Source of the DNA: Haemophilus massiliensis
Lineage (GTDB): Bacteria; Pseudomonadota; Gammaproteobacteria; Enterobacterales; Pasteurellaceae
DNA: 64,000 bases
NCBI GenBank assembly: GCA_000752995.2
Contig: LM994632.1
Span: 164,540 to 228,539, forward strand
Reading direction: 5' to 3'
Shown: positions 1 through 9,607 of the stretch, piece by piece
Position numbering within the stretch: the first letter of the stretch is position 1
Layout: each line of letters starts with the position of its first letter
The notes under the pieces: generated by a model
Database searches by the model: none
What the model saw: only the letters and a program-made list of their open reading frames with translations
What the model was told of the DNA's origin: nothing
Position numbers and translations under genes: made by a program

Positions 1-569
1 ACATATTTCTGTGCACGCACTTCAACGTGGTTGGCAATCATCGGAATCACCACAAACTGTACGGTTTTACCGTTGCTTAAACGGCGAGCCTGCAACTTGT
101 TTTGGATCAGATAGGTGGCAAAATTGCCGGCAACGATGGTATTGTTGATTGGACCGCCAAGATGATCTACGACCTGACCGACCAAAAACGGTCGTGAGCT
201 AATCGGCACATCGCCGGAGGCGAACATATCGATACCTTTGGCATCGGAACCCATCAATAAGGTGTGGACAATGGCATTATGTAGCCGATTGACATCGCTG
301 TGGGTCTCCACCGTAATAATCCCCTCATCAAAACTGACGTGGCTGCGGGTATAATAACTGTCCGTGTATTTGACGTAATCTTTGCGGCTGGCGACCAACA
401 GTTCGTTCACCCCCCAGATTTGGTCGATATTATAGGAAAACTGACCGGTGAGAATATCTAATCCCTGCGTATCTTTGGAAAAGGCCTCATCATAATTTAT
501 GCCCTTGTGTGTCGAACCGCCGCACGCAAACAGAAACGGGATTAATGCGATAATAACATATTTTTTCAT
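1..569 (-). CDS. mltC: Membrane-bound lytic murein transglycosylase C, N-terminal part (runs off the left edge)
   Basis: This is an outer-membrane lipoprotein that cleaves peptidoglycan glycan strands to 1,6-anhydro products. About 189 codons are visible; the C-terminal SLT catalytic domain lies outside the window. The reading frame starts at the ATG at 569 with a short signal peptide and a lipobox ending L-F-A-C near residue 16, followed by Gly-Gly. The visible part matches the N-terminal MltC domain (for example the stretch [12 protein letters not shown]). It lies just downstream of yggX, in the mutY-yggX-mltC order also known from E. coli and H. influenzae, and is probably in the same transcript. 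Recognition rests on the sequence and the context; the catalytic domain cannot be checked. Confidence 0.88.
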   Translation of the reverse strand, partial: MKKYVIIALIPFLFACGGSTHKGINYDEAFSKDTQGLDILTGQFSYNIDQIWGVNELLVASRKDYVKYTDSYYTRSHVSFDEGIITVETHSDVNRLHNAIVHTLLMGSDAKGIDMFASGDVPISSRPFLVGQVVDHLGGPINNTIVAGNFATYLIQNKLQARRLSNGKTVQFVVIPMIANHVEVRAQKY

Positions 570-572
570 AGA

Positions 573-848
573 TTATTTTTCGGATGGTGGAACATAGCCT
601 TCAATGTGAACGTCTTTACCTTCAAACAAAAAATTGATCATTTCCTGCTCAAGCAGTTGGCGATGTTGCGCATTCATCATATTGAGTTTTTTTTCGTTAA
701 CCAGCATGGTTTGTTTTTTCATCCATTCGCTCCATGCCTGTTTGCTGATGTGATCGAAAATCCGTTTGCCCAGATCGCCCGGGTAGAGCTGGAAATCCAG
801 TCCCTCCGCCTGCTGTTTTAAATATTCGCAGAATACCGTTCTTGCCAT
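573..848 (-). CDS. yggX: Probable Fe(2+)-trafficking protein YggX
   Basis: This 91-residue cytoplasmic protein is of the YggX family, which protects Fe-S clusters from oxidative damage and is linked to MutY. The family hallmarks are visible: a start of [12 protein letters not shown] with the conserved Cys7, a [15 protein letters not shown] segment, and a helical C-terminus rich in Met and Gln. The start at 848 lies inside the 3' end of mutY (stop at 818-820), giving a 31-base overlap, so the two are likely translationally coupled. mltC follows after only 3 bases. MutY is itself a 4Fe-4S enzyme, which fits the pairing. Confidence 0.95.
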   Translation of the reverse strand: MARTVFCEYLKQQAEGLDFQLYPGDLGKRIFDHISKQAWSEWMKKQTMLVNEKKLNMMNAQHRQLLEQEMINFLFEGKDVHIEGYVPPSEK

Positions 849-1963
849 AATGCTTTCTCTTTCTCAAATTGAAGTAACAAATTTTTTACCGGCGTAGCCA
901 ACCCGATTTGATCAGGATTTTGCGGATCATACCAATATTTGACCGCACTTGGTACCGAAGATTCATATTCAGGCGTAATTTCCGCCACTTTTTTCCATTC
1001 CGTATGCACGTCATCACAAGGGCGAGCGTGCAGTTGAGCATAAATCGGATAAATATCCAGATGAAAATGGCTGAACGTATGGCGGAACGCCGGCCATTCG
1101 CGATAATGTTCAATATTCTGGTGTGCCAAATAAGCCAGCAGCGCCGCTTTGCTGTCGAATTGTGGAAAACAATACAAGCCGCCCCAAATACCGTTATTTT
1201 GTCGCTGTTCCAATGCAACCTTGCCGTGATCCGCCAGAATTAAAAAATAACTGTGCCGTACCGGCAGGGTTTTTTTCGGTTTTTTGCCGGGATAATCGTC
1301 CCAGTTCTGTTGCGCATTTGCCCGACAGAGCCGTGCCAGCGGGCAGAGCGTGCATTTTGGTTTGCTGCGAGTGCAGACCATGGCACCGAGATCCATCATC
1401 GCCTGATTAAAATCTGCTACCTGTTCTGTTGGCGTTACCTGCGCGCTTAATTGCCAAAGACGGTTTTCCACCGCTTTTTCTCCCGCCCAGCCGGCAACGG
1501 CGAAACAGCGCGACAGCACCCGTTTGACATTGCCGTCCAGAATCGGATAAGGCGCATTTAAGCAGGAAGATAAAATCGCCCCTGCGGTGCTGCGCCCGAT
1601 GCCGCTTAGGGCGTGAACCTGTTCAAAGTCGGTGGGAAATTCGCCCCGATACTGATCGCGTATGGTCTGCGCGGCTTTGTGTAAATTGCGGGCGCGGGCG
1701 TAATAGCCCAGTCCTGTCCATAAATGCAGCACTTCATCCAAAGGTGCGTCGGCAAGGGCGGTTACGCTCGGAAATTGTGTGATAAAACGTTGAAAATAAG
1801 GGATTACCGTGGTGACTTGGGTTTGTTGCAACATCACTTCCGACAGCCAAACACCGTACAGCGTTTTGTTCTGCTGCCAAGGTAAATGTTTGCGCCCGAA
1901 TTTGTCATACCACGCGAGCACCGCGCGGGCAAAAGGCGCGTCAATGGTTGATTGAGCCTGCAT
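818..1963 (-). CDS. mutY: Adenine DNA glycosylase MutY
   Basis: MutY removes adenine mispaired with 8-oxoguanine. At 381 residues it has the full family length. Visible are the catalytic Glu42 in [10 protein letters not shown], the helix-hairpin-helix [12 protein letters not shown] (residues 119-130), the catalytic Asp143 in PILDGNVKR, and the Fe-S cysteines at 197, 204, 207 and 213 in the C-X6-C-X2-C-X5-C pattern. The C-terminal NUDIX-like 8-oxoG recognition domain includes [14 protein letters not shown]. The frame stays open upstream to 2095, but the start at 1963 ([10 protein letters not shown]) matches the family; the extra 44 residues would cross the divergent trmB promoter region. yggX overlaps its 3' end. 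Confidence 0.96.
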   Translation of the reverse strand: MQAQSTIDAPFARAVLAWYDKFGRKHLPWQQNKTLYGVWLSEVMLQQTQVTTVIPYFQRFITQFPSVTALADAPLDEVLHLWTGLGYYARARNLHKAAQTIRDQYRGEFPTDFEQVHALSGIGRSTAGAILSSCLNAPYPILDGNVKRVLSRCFAVAGWAGEKAVENRLWQLSAQVTPTEQVADFNQAMMDLGAMVCTRSKPKCTLCPLARLCRANAQQNWDDYPGKKPKKTLPVRHSYFLILADHGKVALEQRQNNGIWGGLYCFPQFDSKAALLAYLAHQNIEHYREWPAFRHTFSHFHLDIYPIYAQLHARPCDDVHTEWKKVAEITPEYESSVPSAVKYWYDPQNPDQIGLATPVKNLLLQFEKEKALWQERYSANI

Positions 1964-2127
1964 AAAATCAAAAAGTGCGGTTAAAAATAGCGGGATTTTA
2001 GCATAACCCCGCCGCTGAAAACACGCGAAAAACACACCGCACTTTGCATTTCGCGGTAAACCTCTTATAATCCCAGCCGACTTCGGCGTAGGCATAATGC
2101 GCGCCGTTTATTGTAATTCGGATAAGC
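1964..2127. promoter_or_regulatory. Divergent mutY/trmB intergenic region with two uptake sequences
   Basis: These 164 bases separate the divergent genes mutY and trmB and must hold both promoters. They contain uptake-sequence cores at about 1972-1980 (forward) and 2036-2044 (reverse). No strong consensus promoter was assigned. Confidence 0.5.
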
Positions 2128-2877
2128 ATGACAGAACAGAAAACAACATTTGCCGATCAGAAACGTAAAACCGTGGAAACCGCGGAATTTACGGCGGATG
2201 GTCGTTATAAACGCAAAGTGCGCAGCTTTGTGCTGCGTACCGGGCGGCTGAGCGATTTTCAGCGCGCGATGATGAACGAGCACTGGACATTTTATGGGCT
2301 GGAACATCAGTGCGCGCCGTTTGATTTTGGACACATTTACGGCAATCATCATCCGGTGATTTTGGAAATCGGTTTCGGCATGGGAAAATCGCTGGTGGAC
2401 ATGGCTGCGCAGAATCCGGATAAAAATTATCTGGGAATTGAAGTGCATACGCCGGGCGTAGGCGCCTGTATCGCCTATGCGGTGGAAAAACAGGTGCGTA
2501 ATCTGCGCTTGATTTGTCACGATGCTACGGAAATTCTGCGCGATTGTATCGCCGACCGCAGCCTCGGCGGGTTGCAGTTGTTTTTCCCCGATCCTTGGCA
2601 TAAAGCCAAACATCATAAACGTCGCATTGTCCAACCGCACTTTGTGCAAAGTCTGACGCGTAAACTGGCGTCGCAGGGATTTATACACATGGCGACGGAC
2701 TGGGAAAATTATGCTCAGCAAATGCTGGAGGTGTTGCAAAGTGCGGTCGGTTTGCGTAATACTTCCGTGACCGGCGATTATATTCCGCGCCCCGATTTTC
2801 GTCCGCTGACTAAATTCGAGCAACGCGGTCGGCGTTTGGGGCACGGCGTATGGGATTTATATTTTATTAAAGATTAA
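2128..2877 (+). CDS. trmB: tRNA (guanine-N7-)-methyltransferase TrmB
   Basis: TrmB makes m7G46 in the tRNA variable loop using S-adenosylmethionine. The 249-residue product has the class I methyltransferase motif [17 protein letters not shown] (about residues 74-89) and the TrmB signature [16 protein letters not shown] (about 151-166), followed by the C-terminal block [22 protein letters not shown]. It is divergent from mutY and lies 19 bases upstream of yggL, the same arrangement as in E. coli, so trmB-yggL is likely one transcript ending at the hairpin at 3247-3271. Confidence 0.95.
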   Translation: MTEQKTTFADQKRKTVETAEFTADGRYKRKVRSFVLRTGRLSDFQRAMMNEHWTFYGLEHQCAPFDFGHIYGNHHPVILEIGFGMGKSLVDMAAQNPDKNYLGIEVHTPGVGACIAYAVEKQVRNLRLICHDATEILRDCIADRSLGGLQLFFPDPWHKAKHHKRRIVQPHFVQSLTRKLASQGFIHMATDWENYAQQMLEVLQSAVGLRNTSVTGDYIPRPDFRPLTKFEQRGRRLGHGVWDLYFIKD

Positions 2878-2896
2878 CCTGCAAAAGGAGAATAAT

Positions 2897-3235
2897 ATGG
2901 CGATTAAACGCAATCAAAGACAACGTAAAAAAATGCACCTGGCGGAATTTCAGGAGCTCGGCTTTCTGGTGAACTGGCAGTTCGCGGAAAACACGCCGAT
3001 TGAACAGGTTGATGAAGTGGTGGATCGGTTTATTAATGAAGTGATTCGTCCGCACGGTCTGGCATACGAAGGCAGCGGCTACCTGCACTGGGAGGGTTTG
3101 GTTTGTCTGGAAAAACTGGGCAAGTGCGATGAAAGCCACCGCGAGACGGTCAGAAATTGGTTGCAAAACAACGGATTGCAGCAGATTGAAGTCAGCGAAC
3201 TGTTTGATATTTGGTGGGATTATCCGGCTAAATAA
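2897..3235 (+). CDS. yggL: YggL family 50S ribosome-associated protein (DUF469)
   Basis: This small acidic protein of 112 residues matches YggL/DUF469 throughout: MAIKRNQRQRKKMHLAEFQELGF at the start, the FINEVIRPHGLAYEGSG centre and the LFDIWWDYP end. In E. coli it binds the large ribosomal subunit; its precise role is not settled. It follows trmB after 19 bases with a good Shine-Dalgarno (AAAGGAG, about 2884-2890) and is followed by a terminator. Confidence 0.92.
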   Translation: MAIKRNQRQRKKMHLAEFQELGFLVNWQFAENTPIEQVDEVVDRFINEVIRPHGLAYEGSGYLHWEGLVCLEKLGKCDESHRETVRNWLQNNGLQQIEVSELFDIWWDYPAK

Positions 3236-3246
3236 GTGTTTTGTCG

Positions 3247-3271
3247 ATCCCGCCTTAAAGGCGGGATTTTT
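3247..3271 (+). terminator. Rho-independent terminator after yggL
   Basis: Perfect 8-base arms ATCCCGCC / GGCGGGAT enclose a TTAAA loop and run into a T tract. It ends the trmB-yggL unit about 10 bases after the yggL stop. Confidence 0.9.
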
Positions 3272-3285
3272 GTTGTGTAAAATTC

Positions 3286-3314
3286 TTGACGAAGCGGTTT
3301 TTCGGGCGTAACAT
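3286..3314 (+). promoter_or_regulatory. Predicted sigma-70 promoter of corA
   Basis: A -35 box TTGACG (3286-3291), a 17-base spacer and a -10 box TAACAT (3309-3314) predict transcription from about 3321. That leaves an untranslated leader of about 240 bases before corA. Confidence 0.6.
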
Positions 3315-3320
3315 TCGGCA

Positions 3321-3561
3321 CGATTTAGTAACAAGAGGACACACACTTTGGACAGTCATAGTCGATACCGATTGCAATTTTTTATCTAAATCTCGTCATT
3401 AGCTTATCGGCGAGGTTTCGCGGGTAAGTTTTCATTACCTTATTTCATGGGTATCTTTTTAAATCGAATGATAAAAATTTCCACCGCGGTCGGCGGGGAT
3501 GTTGTTTGATTTTTCTTTGTTCATAGCGTTGTTCATAATTCCTTCAAAGGAGTATGAAGAA
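3321..3561 (+). ncRNA. Structured corA 5' leader, candidate cis-regulatory RNA
   Basis: The leader can fold into a closed element at 3364-3455. A closing helix GATACC (3364-3369) / GGTATC (3450-3455) encloses a hairpin CTCGTC (3392-3397) / GGCGAG (3409-3414) and a hairpin GGTAA (3423-3427) / TTACC (3435-3439). A run of five T follows the closing helix directly. A second imperfect GC-rich hairpin lies at about 3481-3498, before a T-rich stretch. It does not resemble the M-box or the yybP-ykoY element as far as I can judge by eye. A magnesium-linked role is inferred only from the gene downstream. Confidence 0.4.
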
Positions 3562-4509
3562 ATGATTAATGCTTTCGCACTTGAAGAAGCGCGTTTGGTT
3601 CGTATTGACGAAACCAATGCCGAGCTGGATACCGCCGTTTGGCTGGATCTGCTTGAACCGAGCCGTGAGGAGCGTGAGATTTTGCAGCAGGGGCTGGGGC
3701 AAAGTCTGGCATCCTTCCTTGAATTGGAAGACATTGAGGCGTCTGCGCGTTTTTTTGAAGACGAAGACGGTCTGCATCTGCACTCGTTCTTCTATTGCGA
3801 AGACGAAGACGATTACGCCGATTTAGCCAGCGTGGCGTTTACCGTGCGCGACGGACGTTTGTTCACCCTGCGTGATCGCGAATTGCCGGCGTTTCGTTTA
3901 TATCGCATGCGCTCGCGCAATCAGCGGCTGGTGGAATGCAATGCTTATGAAGTGCTGTTGGATCTGTTTGAAACCAAAATTGAGCAGCTGGCGGATGTAA
4001 TCGAAAATGTGTATGCGGATCTGGAAAAATTAAGTCGAGTGATTTTAGACGGTAAACAAGGCGAAGCCTTTGATGAGGCGCTAGCTACCTTGACCGAACA
4101 GGAAGACGCCAGTTCAAAAGTGCGCCTGTGTCTGATGGATACGCAGCGTGCGCTGAGCTTTTTGGTGCGCAAAACTCGGTTACCCGCCAATCAGCTGGAA
4201 CAGGCGCGGGAAATTCTGCGCGATATTGAATCATTGCAGCCGCATAATGAATCGTTGTTCCAAAAAGTCAATTTTTTAATGCAGGCGGCGATGGGTTTTA
4301 TTAATATTGAACAGAACCGGATTATTAAAATTTTCTCGGTGGTCTCGGTGATTTTTCTGCCGCCGACATTGGTTGCCTCCAATTACGGCATGAACTTTCA
4401 CGATATGCCGGAATTGAATTTCGTTTTCGGTTATCCGATGGCGTTGGGCTTGATGGTGTTGGCAGCGATTGCGCCTTATTTATATTTTAAACATAAAGGC
4501 TGGTTATAA
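3562..4509 (+). CDS. corA: Magnesium/cobalt transport protein CorA
   Basis: CorA is the pentameric inner-membrane Mg2+ channel. The product has 315 residues, almost the E. coli length, with a large cytoplasmic domain and two C-terminal membrane helices. The selectivity motif Gly-Met-Asn is at residues 276-278 ([11 protein letters not shown]) between the helices. The frame is open upstream to 3499, but the start at 3562 ([10 protein letters not shown]) has a strong Shine-Dalgarno (AAAGGAG) and fits the family. It sits behind a long structured leader, with yggT 15 bases downstream. Confidence 0.95.
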   Translation: MINAFALEEARLVRIDETNAELDTAVWLDLLEPSREEREILQQGLGQSLASFLELEDIEASARFFEDEDGLHLHSFFYCEDEDDYADLASVAFTVRDGRLFTLRDRELPAFRLYRMRSRNQRLVECNAYEVLLDLFETKIEQLADVIENVYADLEKLSRVILDGKQGEAFDEALATLTEQEDASSKVRLCLMDTQRALSFLVRKTRLPANQLEQAREILRDIESLQPHNESLFQKVNFLMQAAMGFINIEQNRIIKIFSVVSVIFLPPTLVASNYGMNFHDMPELNFVFGYPMALGLMVLAAIAPYLYFKHKGWL

Positions 4510-4524
4510 TTCAAAGGAATAACA

Positions 4525-5088
4525 ATGGGATTAAATTCAATTCAATTTTTAGTCTATACGCTAATTAATGTATATTGTTTCGTTCTGCTTCTGCGCGCTT
4601 GGTTTCAGTTTTGTCGGGTGGATTTTTATAATCCGCTGTCGCAAACCTTGGTGAAACTGACCAACCCGCTGCTGGCGCCGTTGCAGAAACTGATTCCGAC
4701 GGTAAAAAACCTGAATCTGGCGGCGATTTTGCTGACCGTGTTGCTCGGTACAATCAAATATCCGTTGCTGAATATGCTGGGGTCCACGCTGGTGGTGGCT
4801 GATCCGCTCAATTATCTGTTTATCGGTCTGTTGCACGGTTTAAGAACTTTCGGCGAAGCGGCGTTGTATGTGATTTTTATTGAAGCGATCATGAGCTGGT
4901 TTAACCGCGCCCAAAATCCGTTGCAATATACTTTATATCAACTGACACAACCTCTACTAAATCCGATTCGACGGATTCTGCCGAACACCGGCATGATCGA
5001 TTTTGCGCCGATGATTTTGGCGTTTATCCTATTTTACGGCAATCGCGTGCTGTATGATGTGTTCCCGGCGCTTTGGCCGTTGGCTTAA
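4525..5088 (+). CDS. yggT: YggT family integral membrane protein
   Basis: The 187-residue product is very hydrophobic and shows the internal duplication of the YggT family: each half has a membrane helix followed by an F/W-N-P motif (VDFYNPLSQTLVKLTNPLLAPLQKLIP and FNRAQNPLQYTLYQLTQPLLNPIRRILP regions). The biochemical function is not established. It follows corA after 15 bases and precedes yggU, a conserved pair. Confidence 0.9.
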   Translation: MGLNSIQFLVYTLINVYCFVLLLRAWFQFCRVDFYNPLSQTLVKLTNPLLAPLQKLIPTVKNLNLAAILLTVLLGTIKYPLLNMLGSTLVVADPLNYLFIGLLHGLRTFGEAALYVIFIEAIMSWFNRAQNPLQYTLYQLTQPLLNPIRRILPNTGMIDFAPMILAFILFYGNRVLYDVFPALWPLA

Positions 5089-5121
5089 ACGCAAAAGTGC
5101 GGTGCTTTTTTAGGAAGTTTT

Positions 5122-5409
5122 ATGCCGGCAGCAGAGAAAATAAACTATGATTTACGCCTGCGGATTTTTCTACAGCCTAAGGCAAGTCGGGATCAGATTG
5201 CGGGCGTGCATGACGGAGAATTGAAAGTCAGCATCACCGCACCGCCGGTGGACGGACAGGCGAATGCTCATTTACTGAAGTTTCTGAGTAAAATCTTTAA
5301 AGTACCGAAAAGCGCGATTGTGCTGGAAAAAGGCGAGTTAAGCCGGCATAAGCAGATTTTGATTCCAGCGCCGAAAGTGATCCCACCGCTGATTCAAACG
5401 TTACTCTGA
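5122..5409 (+). CDS. yggU: YggU family protein (DUF167)
   Basis: This 95-residue alpha/beta protein of the DUF167 family is recognised from [12 protein letters not shown] near the start and the central [20 protein letters not shown] motif. Its function is unknown. A short gap (33 bases, with an uptake sequence at about 5094-5102) separates it from yggT. A weak hairpin with a T run (about 5409-5432) follows. Confidence 0.9.
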   Translation: MPAAEKINYDLRLRIFLQPKASRDQIAGVHDGELKVSITAPPVDGQANAHLLKFLSKIFKVPKSAIVLEKGELSRHKQILIPAPKVIPPLIQTLL

Positions 5410-5431
5410 GGACGACCTGCGTTGTCCTTTT

Positions 5432-5881
5432 TTATTGTCGCAATTCAGTTAAATTCAATTCAAAAATGCGTTTTTGCGGGTTAATTCTGAATCCTTCGCG
5501 CGCTAACATCGCTTCCTGCTGAGATTGCTGCTCGACCACCAGCCGCGTGGATTGCGTATAACGCACGAATTCTTTCGCCTTGGCGATAAGTGCGGTGTAA
5601 ATTTCGGTGTAATTAGCGCTTTCGGCGACGAAAATATCCGTCAGCTGCCAGTAACGTTGAAGCTGGAGCGAAGATAGACGGGGATAAAGCTGAATAAAGC
5701 CGAGCGGTTGGCGGGCATCATCCACTGCCATAAAAAAGATGCTTTCGCTGAAACGGATACGGTCGGTCAAAAAGGCGCGGGTACGCTCCGGACTTTCCGG
5801 CATGCCTTGTGCCATGCGATAGCGCTCGAATAAAGCGTGCAGACTGTCAAGATTCCATTGTTCGGCTTTAAAGATCTTCAT
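5432..5881 (-). CDS. GNAT-family acetyltransferase
   Basis: This is a 149-residue protein with the fold pattern of GCN5-related N-acetyltransferases. Central strands FFMAVDDARQPLGFIQLYP are followed by LTDIFVAESANYTEIYTALIAKAKEF, where the acetyl-CoA pyrophosphate loop would sit, although the classical R/Q-x-x-G-x-G/A pattern is poorly kept. The substrate is unknown. It is convergent with yggU and divergent from tpiA. The match is at fold level only. Confidence 0.7.
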   Translation of the reverse strand: MKIFKAEQWNLDSLHALFERYRMAQGMPESPERTRAFLTDRIRFSESIFFMAVDDARQPLGFIQLYPRLSSLQLQRYWQLTDIFVAESANYTEIYTALIAKAKEFVRYTQSTRLVVEQQSQQEAMLAREGFRINPQKRIFELNLTELRQ

Positions 5882-6013
5882 ATTGCGGTCAATCGGTTAT
5901 TTTTTGTGACATTCATACAGTGGATTGTATCTTTTTGCCGCACAATAATCATCTGTTGTGAAAAAATTTTTTTGTAAACGGCGAAAAATTGCCGAAAAAA
6001 TAGAAAAATTTGG

Positions 6014-6019
6014 TATAGT
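6014..6019 (+). promoter_or_regulatory. Predicted -10 box of tpiA
   Basis: TATAGT at 6014-6019 lies 41 bases before the tpiA start in a very A/T-rich stretch. No convincing -35 box at 17-base spacing was found. Confidence 0.45.
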
Positions 6020-6060
6020 AAACCGATTATTTTTATTATTAATGAAATGGAGAAAAACAA

Positions 6061-6828
6061 ATGGCACGTCGTCCTTTAGTTATGGGTAACTGGAAATTAA
6101 ACGGTAGCAAAGCATTTACCAAACAGCTGATCAGCGGATTAAATGCGGAACTGGCGAGTGTTGAGGGCTGCGATGTGGCGATTGCACCACCGGTTATGTA
6201 TCTGGCGGAAGCTGAAGCTGCGCTTGTCGGCAGCAAAATCGTCTTAGGTGCGCAGAATGTGGACTTAAACAAACAAGGCGCGTTTACCGGCGATATTTCG
6301 GTTGAAATGCTGAAAGATTTCGGTGCCAAATACATCATTATCGGTCATTCCGAACGTCGTCAGTATCATAAAGAATCAGATGAATTTATTGCGAAAAAAT
6401 TCGGTGTGTTAAAAGAAGCCGGTTTGGTACCGGTTTTATGTATCGGCGAAAGCGAAGCGGAAAACGAAGCGGGCAAAACACAAGAAGTGTGCGCACGCCA
6501 GATTGATGCCGTCATCAATGCGCTGGGCGTAGAAGCCTTTAATGGCGCAGTGATTGCCTACGAACCGATTTGGGCAATCGGCACCGGTAAATCTGCCACT
6601 CCGGCGCAGGCGCAGGCGGTACATGCCTTTATTCGTGCACATATCGCACAAAAATCGCAGGCAGTCGCGGATCAGGTAATCATTCAGTACGGCGGCTCGG
6701 TAAACGACGGCAATGCGGCGGAATTATTCACTCAGCCGGATATCGACGGCGCACTGGTCGGCGGCGCGTCATTGAAAGCGCCGGCGTTTGCGGTAATTGT
6801 TAAAGCGGCGGCAAAAGCCAAAAATTAA
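6061..6828 (+). CDS. tpiA: Triosephosphate isomerase
   Basis: This glycolytic enzyme interconverts dihydroxyacetone phosphate and glyceraldehyde 3-phosphate. The 255-residue TIM barrel keeps all key residues: Lys12 in GNWKLNG, His96 in IIIGHSERR, Glu168 in [12 protein letters not shown], and the phosphate-binding QYGGSVN and LVGGASL loops near the end. A Shine-Dalgarno (AATGGAG) precedes the start. It appears to be a single-gene unit ended by the uptake-sequence palindrome at 6851-6877. Confidence 0.97.
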   Translation: MARRPLVMGNWKLNGSKAFTKQLISGLNAELASVEGCDVAIAPPVMYLAEAEAALVGSKIVLGAQNVDLNKQGAFTGDISVEMLKDFGAKYIIIGHSERRQYHKESDEFIAKKFGVLKEAGLVPVLCIGESEAENEAGKTQEVCARQIDAVINALGVEAFNGAVIAYEPIWAIGTGKSATPAQAQAVHAFIRAHIAQKSQAVADQVIIQYGGSVNDGNAAELFTQPDIDGALVGGASLKAPAFAVIVKAAAKAKN

Positions 6829-6850
6829 TCGGTTTTGTTTCGGCTGAATA

Positions 6851-6877
6851 AAAGTGCGGTAATTTTTACCGCACTTT
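6851..6877. terminator. Inverted uptake-sequence pair acting as terminator after tpiA
   Basis: Two inverted uptake sequences make perfect 12-base arms (AAAGTGCGGTAA and its complement) with a 3-base loop. It follows the tpiA stop by about 20 bases. This is typical of Pasteurellaceae, where paired uptake sequences double as terminators. Confidence 0.85.
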
Positions 6878-6940
6878 CTTTATGCCGCGCCGATAACCTT
6901 TTATACTACGGCAATTTATGGGATTAAAAGTCAGTTTGCT

Positions 6941-8227
6941 ATGTGGCGTTTTTTATATATATTAACCCTGTATTTTCTCCAACCGTTTATTCTGCTGTTT
7001 ATGTTGCTGCGCAGTTTTAAGGCGCCAAATTACCGTAAACGCCTTGCTGAGCGATACGGCTATTATCCCGCCGGACTGGCTGCGCCGCAGCCGCATGGTG
7101 TGATTATTCATGCCGCCTCGGTGGGCGAGGTGATTGCCGCCACGCCGTTGGTGCGTCGTATTCAACGCGATTATCCGGATTTGCCGATTACCCTAACTAC
7201 CGTCACGCCGACCGGCTCGGATCGGGTGAAAGCGGCATTCGGCGACAGCGTGACACATGTGTATCTGCCCTATGATCTCCCGACAGCTTTAAGACGTTTT
7301 ATTCACTTTATTCAGCCCAAAGTCTGTATTGTGATTGAAACCGAGATCTGGCCGAATTTAATTCATCAGTTATATTATCGCGGCGTCCCATTTATTATCG
7401 CCAACGCGCGTTTATCGGCGCGCTCGGCAATCCGCTATGGCTGGATCAAAGATAAATTACAAAATATGTTGCGGGAAATCCGATTAATTGCGCCGCAGGA
7501 TGAAATCAGCGGTAAGCGTTATCAGGCGCTTGGTTATAATCCGAAAAAACTGCAATTAACCGGCAATATTAAATATGATCTGACGATTACCGCGGAATTG
7601 TCGGCAAACATTCAGCGATTGCGCGACAGTTGGGTAAAAGGGCGCTTTGTTTGGGTGGCGGCAAGTACCCATGAGGGCGAAGAAGGTATTATTTTAGAAA
7701 CTCATCGCATCTTGCTTAAACGCTTTCCTGATTTGCTGTTGATTCTGGTTCCACGCCATCCCGAACGCTTTAATGCAGTCGCCGAGTTAATTAAAAAATA
7801 CCGCTTTAATTACATTCGCCGCAGCGACGATATTGCCCCCGATTGCCATGTTCAGGTTGTGCTGGGCGATACCATGGGCGAGCTGATGCTGATGTACGGC
7901 ATTTGTGATGTCGCCTTTGTCGGCGGCAGTTTAGTGAAACACGGCGGGCATAATCCGCTGGAACCGCTGGCATTTAAGGTGCCGGTAATTAGCGGTAAAT
8001 ATACGTTCAACTTTCCCGACGTATTTCGCAAATTAATTGAAGTACAGGGCGCGTTGAAAGTCAATGAAAACAGCAAAGCGTTATCAAGAGCGGTGAGTAT
8101 TTTCTTACATTCGCCGCAGTTGCGTAAGCGTTACGGCTGCGCCGGTCATGAAGTATTAATTGAAAACCGCGGTGCGCTACAGCGTTTATTCGACTTATTG
8201 CGCCCCTATCTGGAAAAACAGGTATAA
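6941..8227 (+). CDS. waaA: 3-deoxy-D-manno-octulosonic acid (Kdo) transferase
   Basis: WaaA transfers Kdo from CMP-Kdo to the lipid A precursor at the inner membrane. At 428 residues it is of normal length, with an N-terminal membrane anchor (residues 1-22), the [14 protein letters not shown] motif carrying the catalytic Glu, [11 protein letters not shown], and the CMP-binding [15 protein letters not shown] region near residue 330. The Pasteurellaceae enzyme typically adds one Kdo, which KdkA then phosphorylates; kdkA lies just downstream here. The stop overlaps the coaD start (TAATG), implying coupling. Confidence 0.95.
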   Translation: MWRFLYILTLYFLQPFILLFMLLRSFKAPNYRKRLAERYGYYPAGLAAPQPHGVIIHAASVGEVIAATPLVRRIQRDYPDLPITLTTVTPTGSDRVKAAFGDSVTHVYLPYDLPTALRRFIHFIQPKVCIVIETEIWPNLIHQLYYRGVPFIIANARLSARSAIRYGWIKDKLQNMLREIRLIAPQDEISGKRYQALGYNPKKLQLTGNIKYDLTITAELSANIQRLRDSWVKGRFVWVAASTHEGEEGIILETHRILLKRFPDLLLILVPRHPERFNAVAELIKKYRFNYIRRSDDIAPDCHVQVVLGDTMGELMLMYGICDVAFVGGSLVKHGGHNPLEPLAFKVPVISGKYTFNFPDVFRKLIEVQGALKVNENSKALSRAVSIFLHSPQLRKRYGCAGHEVLIENRGALQRLFDLLRPYLEKQV

Positions 8228-8700
8228 TGATGAAAACAGCGATTTATCCCGGCACCTTTGACCCGATTACCAACGGGCATTTGGATATTATTGAACGCAG
8301 CGCGGCGTTGTTTACGCAGGTTACGGTGGCGATTGCCGAAAACCCGCGTAAAAAACCGCTGTTCGATTTAAACGAGAGAGTGACGTTGACCGAACAGTCA
8401 CTGGCACATTTGCCGAATGTGAAGGTGCTCGGTTTTTCCGGTTTGTTGGCGGACGTTGTACTCGATAATCATATTGACGCTATTATCCGCGGCGTGCGTA
8501 CCGCGACGGATTTTGAATATGAATTGCAATTAGCCAGCCTGAACCGCTTACTGACCAAAGGCGTGGAAAGCCTGTTTCTGCCGCCGACGGAAAAATGGGC
8601 TTATTTATCTTCCACGATTGTCAGAGAGATTTATCTGCACGGCGGCGATGTCAGTGAACTGGTACCGCCCGCGGTATTTCGCGCGTTAGCAGCTCGTTGA
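8227..8700 (+). CDS. coaD: Phosphopantetheine adenylyltransferase
   Basis: CoaD catalyses the fourth step of coenzyme A synthesis, adenylylating 4'-phosphopantetheine. The 157-residue product shows the nucleotidyltransferase T/HxGH motif in [16 protein letters not shown] and the second motif LSSTIVREI. It has two adjacent ATG codons (8227 and 8230); the second gives the more typical MKTAIYPG start. It overlaps the end of waaA, a linkage (waaA-coaD, formerly kdtA-kdtB) that is widely conserved. Confidence 0.96.
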   Translation: MMKTAIYPGTFDPITNGHLDIIERSAALFTQVTVAIAENPRKKPLFDLNERVTLTEQSLAHLPNVKVLGFSGLLADVVLDNHIDAIIRGVRTATDFEYELQLASLNRLLTKGVESLFLPPTEKWAYLSSTIVREIYLHGGDVSELVPPAVFRALAAR

Positions 8701-8761
8701 TATTTGAACGAGCGCGGCGCTTGTATGGCGTTTTGTTATTTTTGTGCACGGTCAAAGAGCG

Positions 8762-9502
8762 TTAATGCGCCGCGATATTATGCTGATAGCCCTGTAATAA
8801 TTGCTGCCAATCTTCACTGTGAAATTGAATGCCCATTCTGGCGGTTTCTTTTATAAAAGAGCGGTGCAATCGCCGTAAGTTTTCTGTCTTCCAATTTTCG
8901 CCGGATTTTTCACCGCACTTATCAAAATCCAACAGCCAGTATTTTTCCTGTCCGTCATCAAGGCGTTGCACTAAAATGTTGTGGGCATTCAGATCTGTAT
9001 GGCGGATTTGCAGATTATGCAGTTGTCGAATTAAGCTGCCGATATTGCGCCAGCTTTGTGCGGGGAGGGATTGCTGCTGCAAAAGTGCGGTCAGATCGCG
9101 GGCATTTTCGATCTTTTCAGTCAGAATATCTGCACGATAACAGCCGAATGCGCTTTTTTCCACTTTTGCGCCGATAGGTTTGGGCACCGGCAGACCTGCC
9201 TGATACAATTTATTCAGAAGTTTAAACTCGGCGAAACTGCGGGTTTGCGCCAGTTCGCTGAAATAGTAGTGATCTTTATTGATTTTGCCCCATAGTCCGC
9301 CGCGATAGTAATGGCGCAATACGCAGTTGACGCCGAATAAATCCTCGCTGCGGATAAACCAAGTGGTGCCGCGTCCTGCAGCTGAGCCGATAATTCGGTT
9401 TTGCTGTTGCCAGAAATCCGCTGAGAAAAAATGTTCCTGATCCGGCAGGACAGCAGAAAAGTTAAATAGAAAAAAAGTTTTTTGTTGCTGTAATTCAAGC
9501 AT
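8762..9502 (-). CDS. kdkA: Kdo kinase KdkA (3-deoxy-D-manno-octulosonic acid kinase)
   Basis: KdkA phosphorylates the single Kdo residue of the LPS inner core with ATP. The 246-residue protein has a eukaryotic-kinase-like core: the catalytic loop IRHTDLNAHNIL with Asp170 and the metal-binding LLDFDKCG (residues 190-196). Its length and sequence match the Haemophilus enzyme. It is divergent from opsX, which adds heptose to the same core, and convergent with coaD. Confidence 0.93.
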   Translation of the reverse strand: MLELQQQKTFFLFNFSAVLPDQEHFFSADFWQQQNRIIGSAAGRGTTWFIRSEDLFGVNCVLRHYYRGGLWGKINKDHYYFSELAQTRSFAEFKLLNKLYQAGLPVPKPIGAKVEKSAFGCYRADILTEKIENARDLTALLQQQSLPAQSWRNIGSLIRQLHNLQIRHTDLNAHNILVQRLDDGQEKYWLLDFDKCGEKSGENWKTENLRRLHRSFIKETARMGIQFHSEDWQQLLQGYQHNIAAH

Positions 9503-9607
9503 ATTCGATTAATTTCTTATAAAATAACGCACATAAAATATTCTACGTGAAATTAAGAATAATTCTAGGGTCTGTTGTACACAGACCGCTGTCCACAGGA
9601 AAAAATT

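Noticed and set aside
2065..2844. Long minus-strand open frame (259 codons) opposite trmB
   Set aside because: trmB on the plus strand has all its family motifs. The antisense frame has no recognisable domain and crosses the trmB promoter.
3499..3561. 21-codon N-terminal extension of CorA
   Set aside because: The start at 3562 has the strong Shine-Dalgarno and the family length. The extension would be translated from a leader without a ribosome-binding site.
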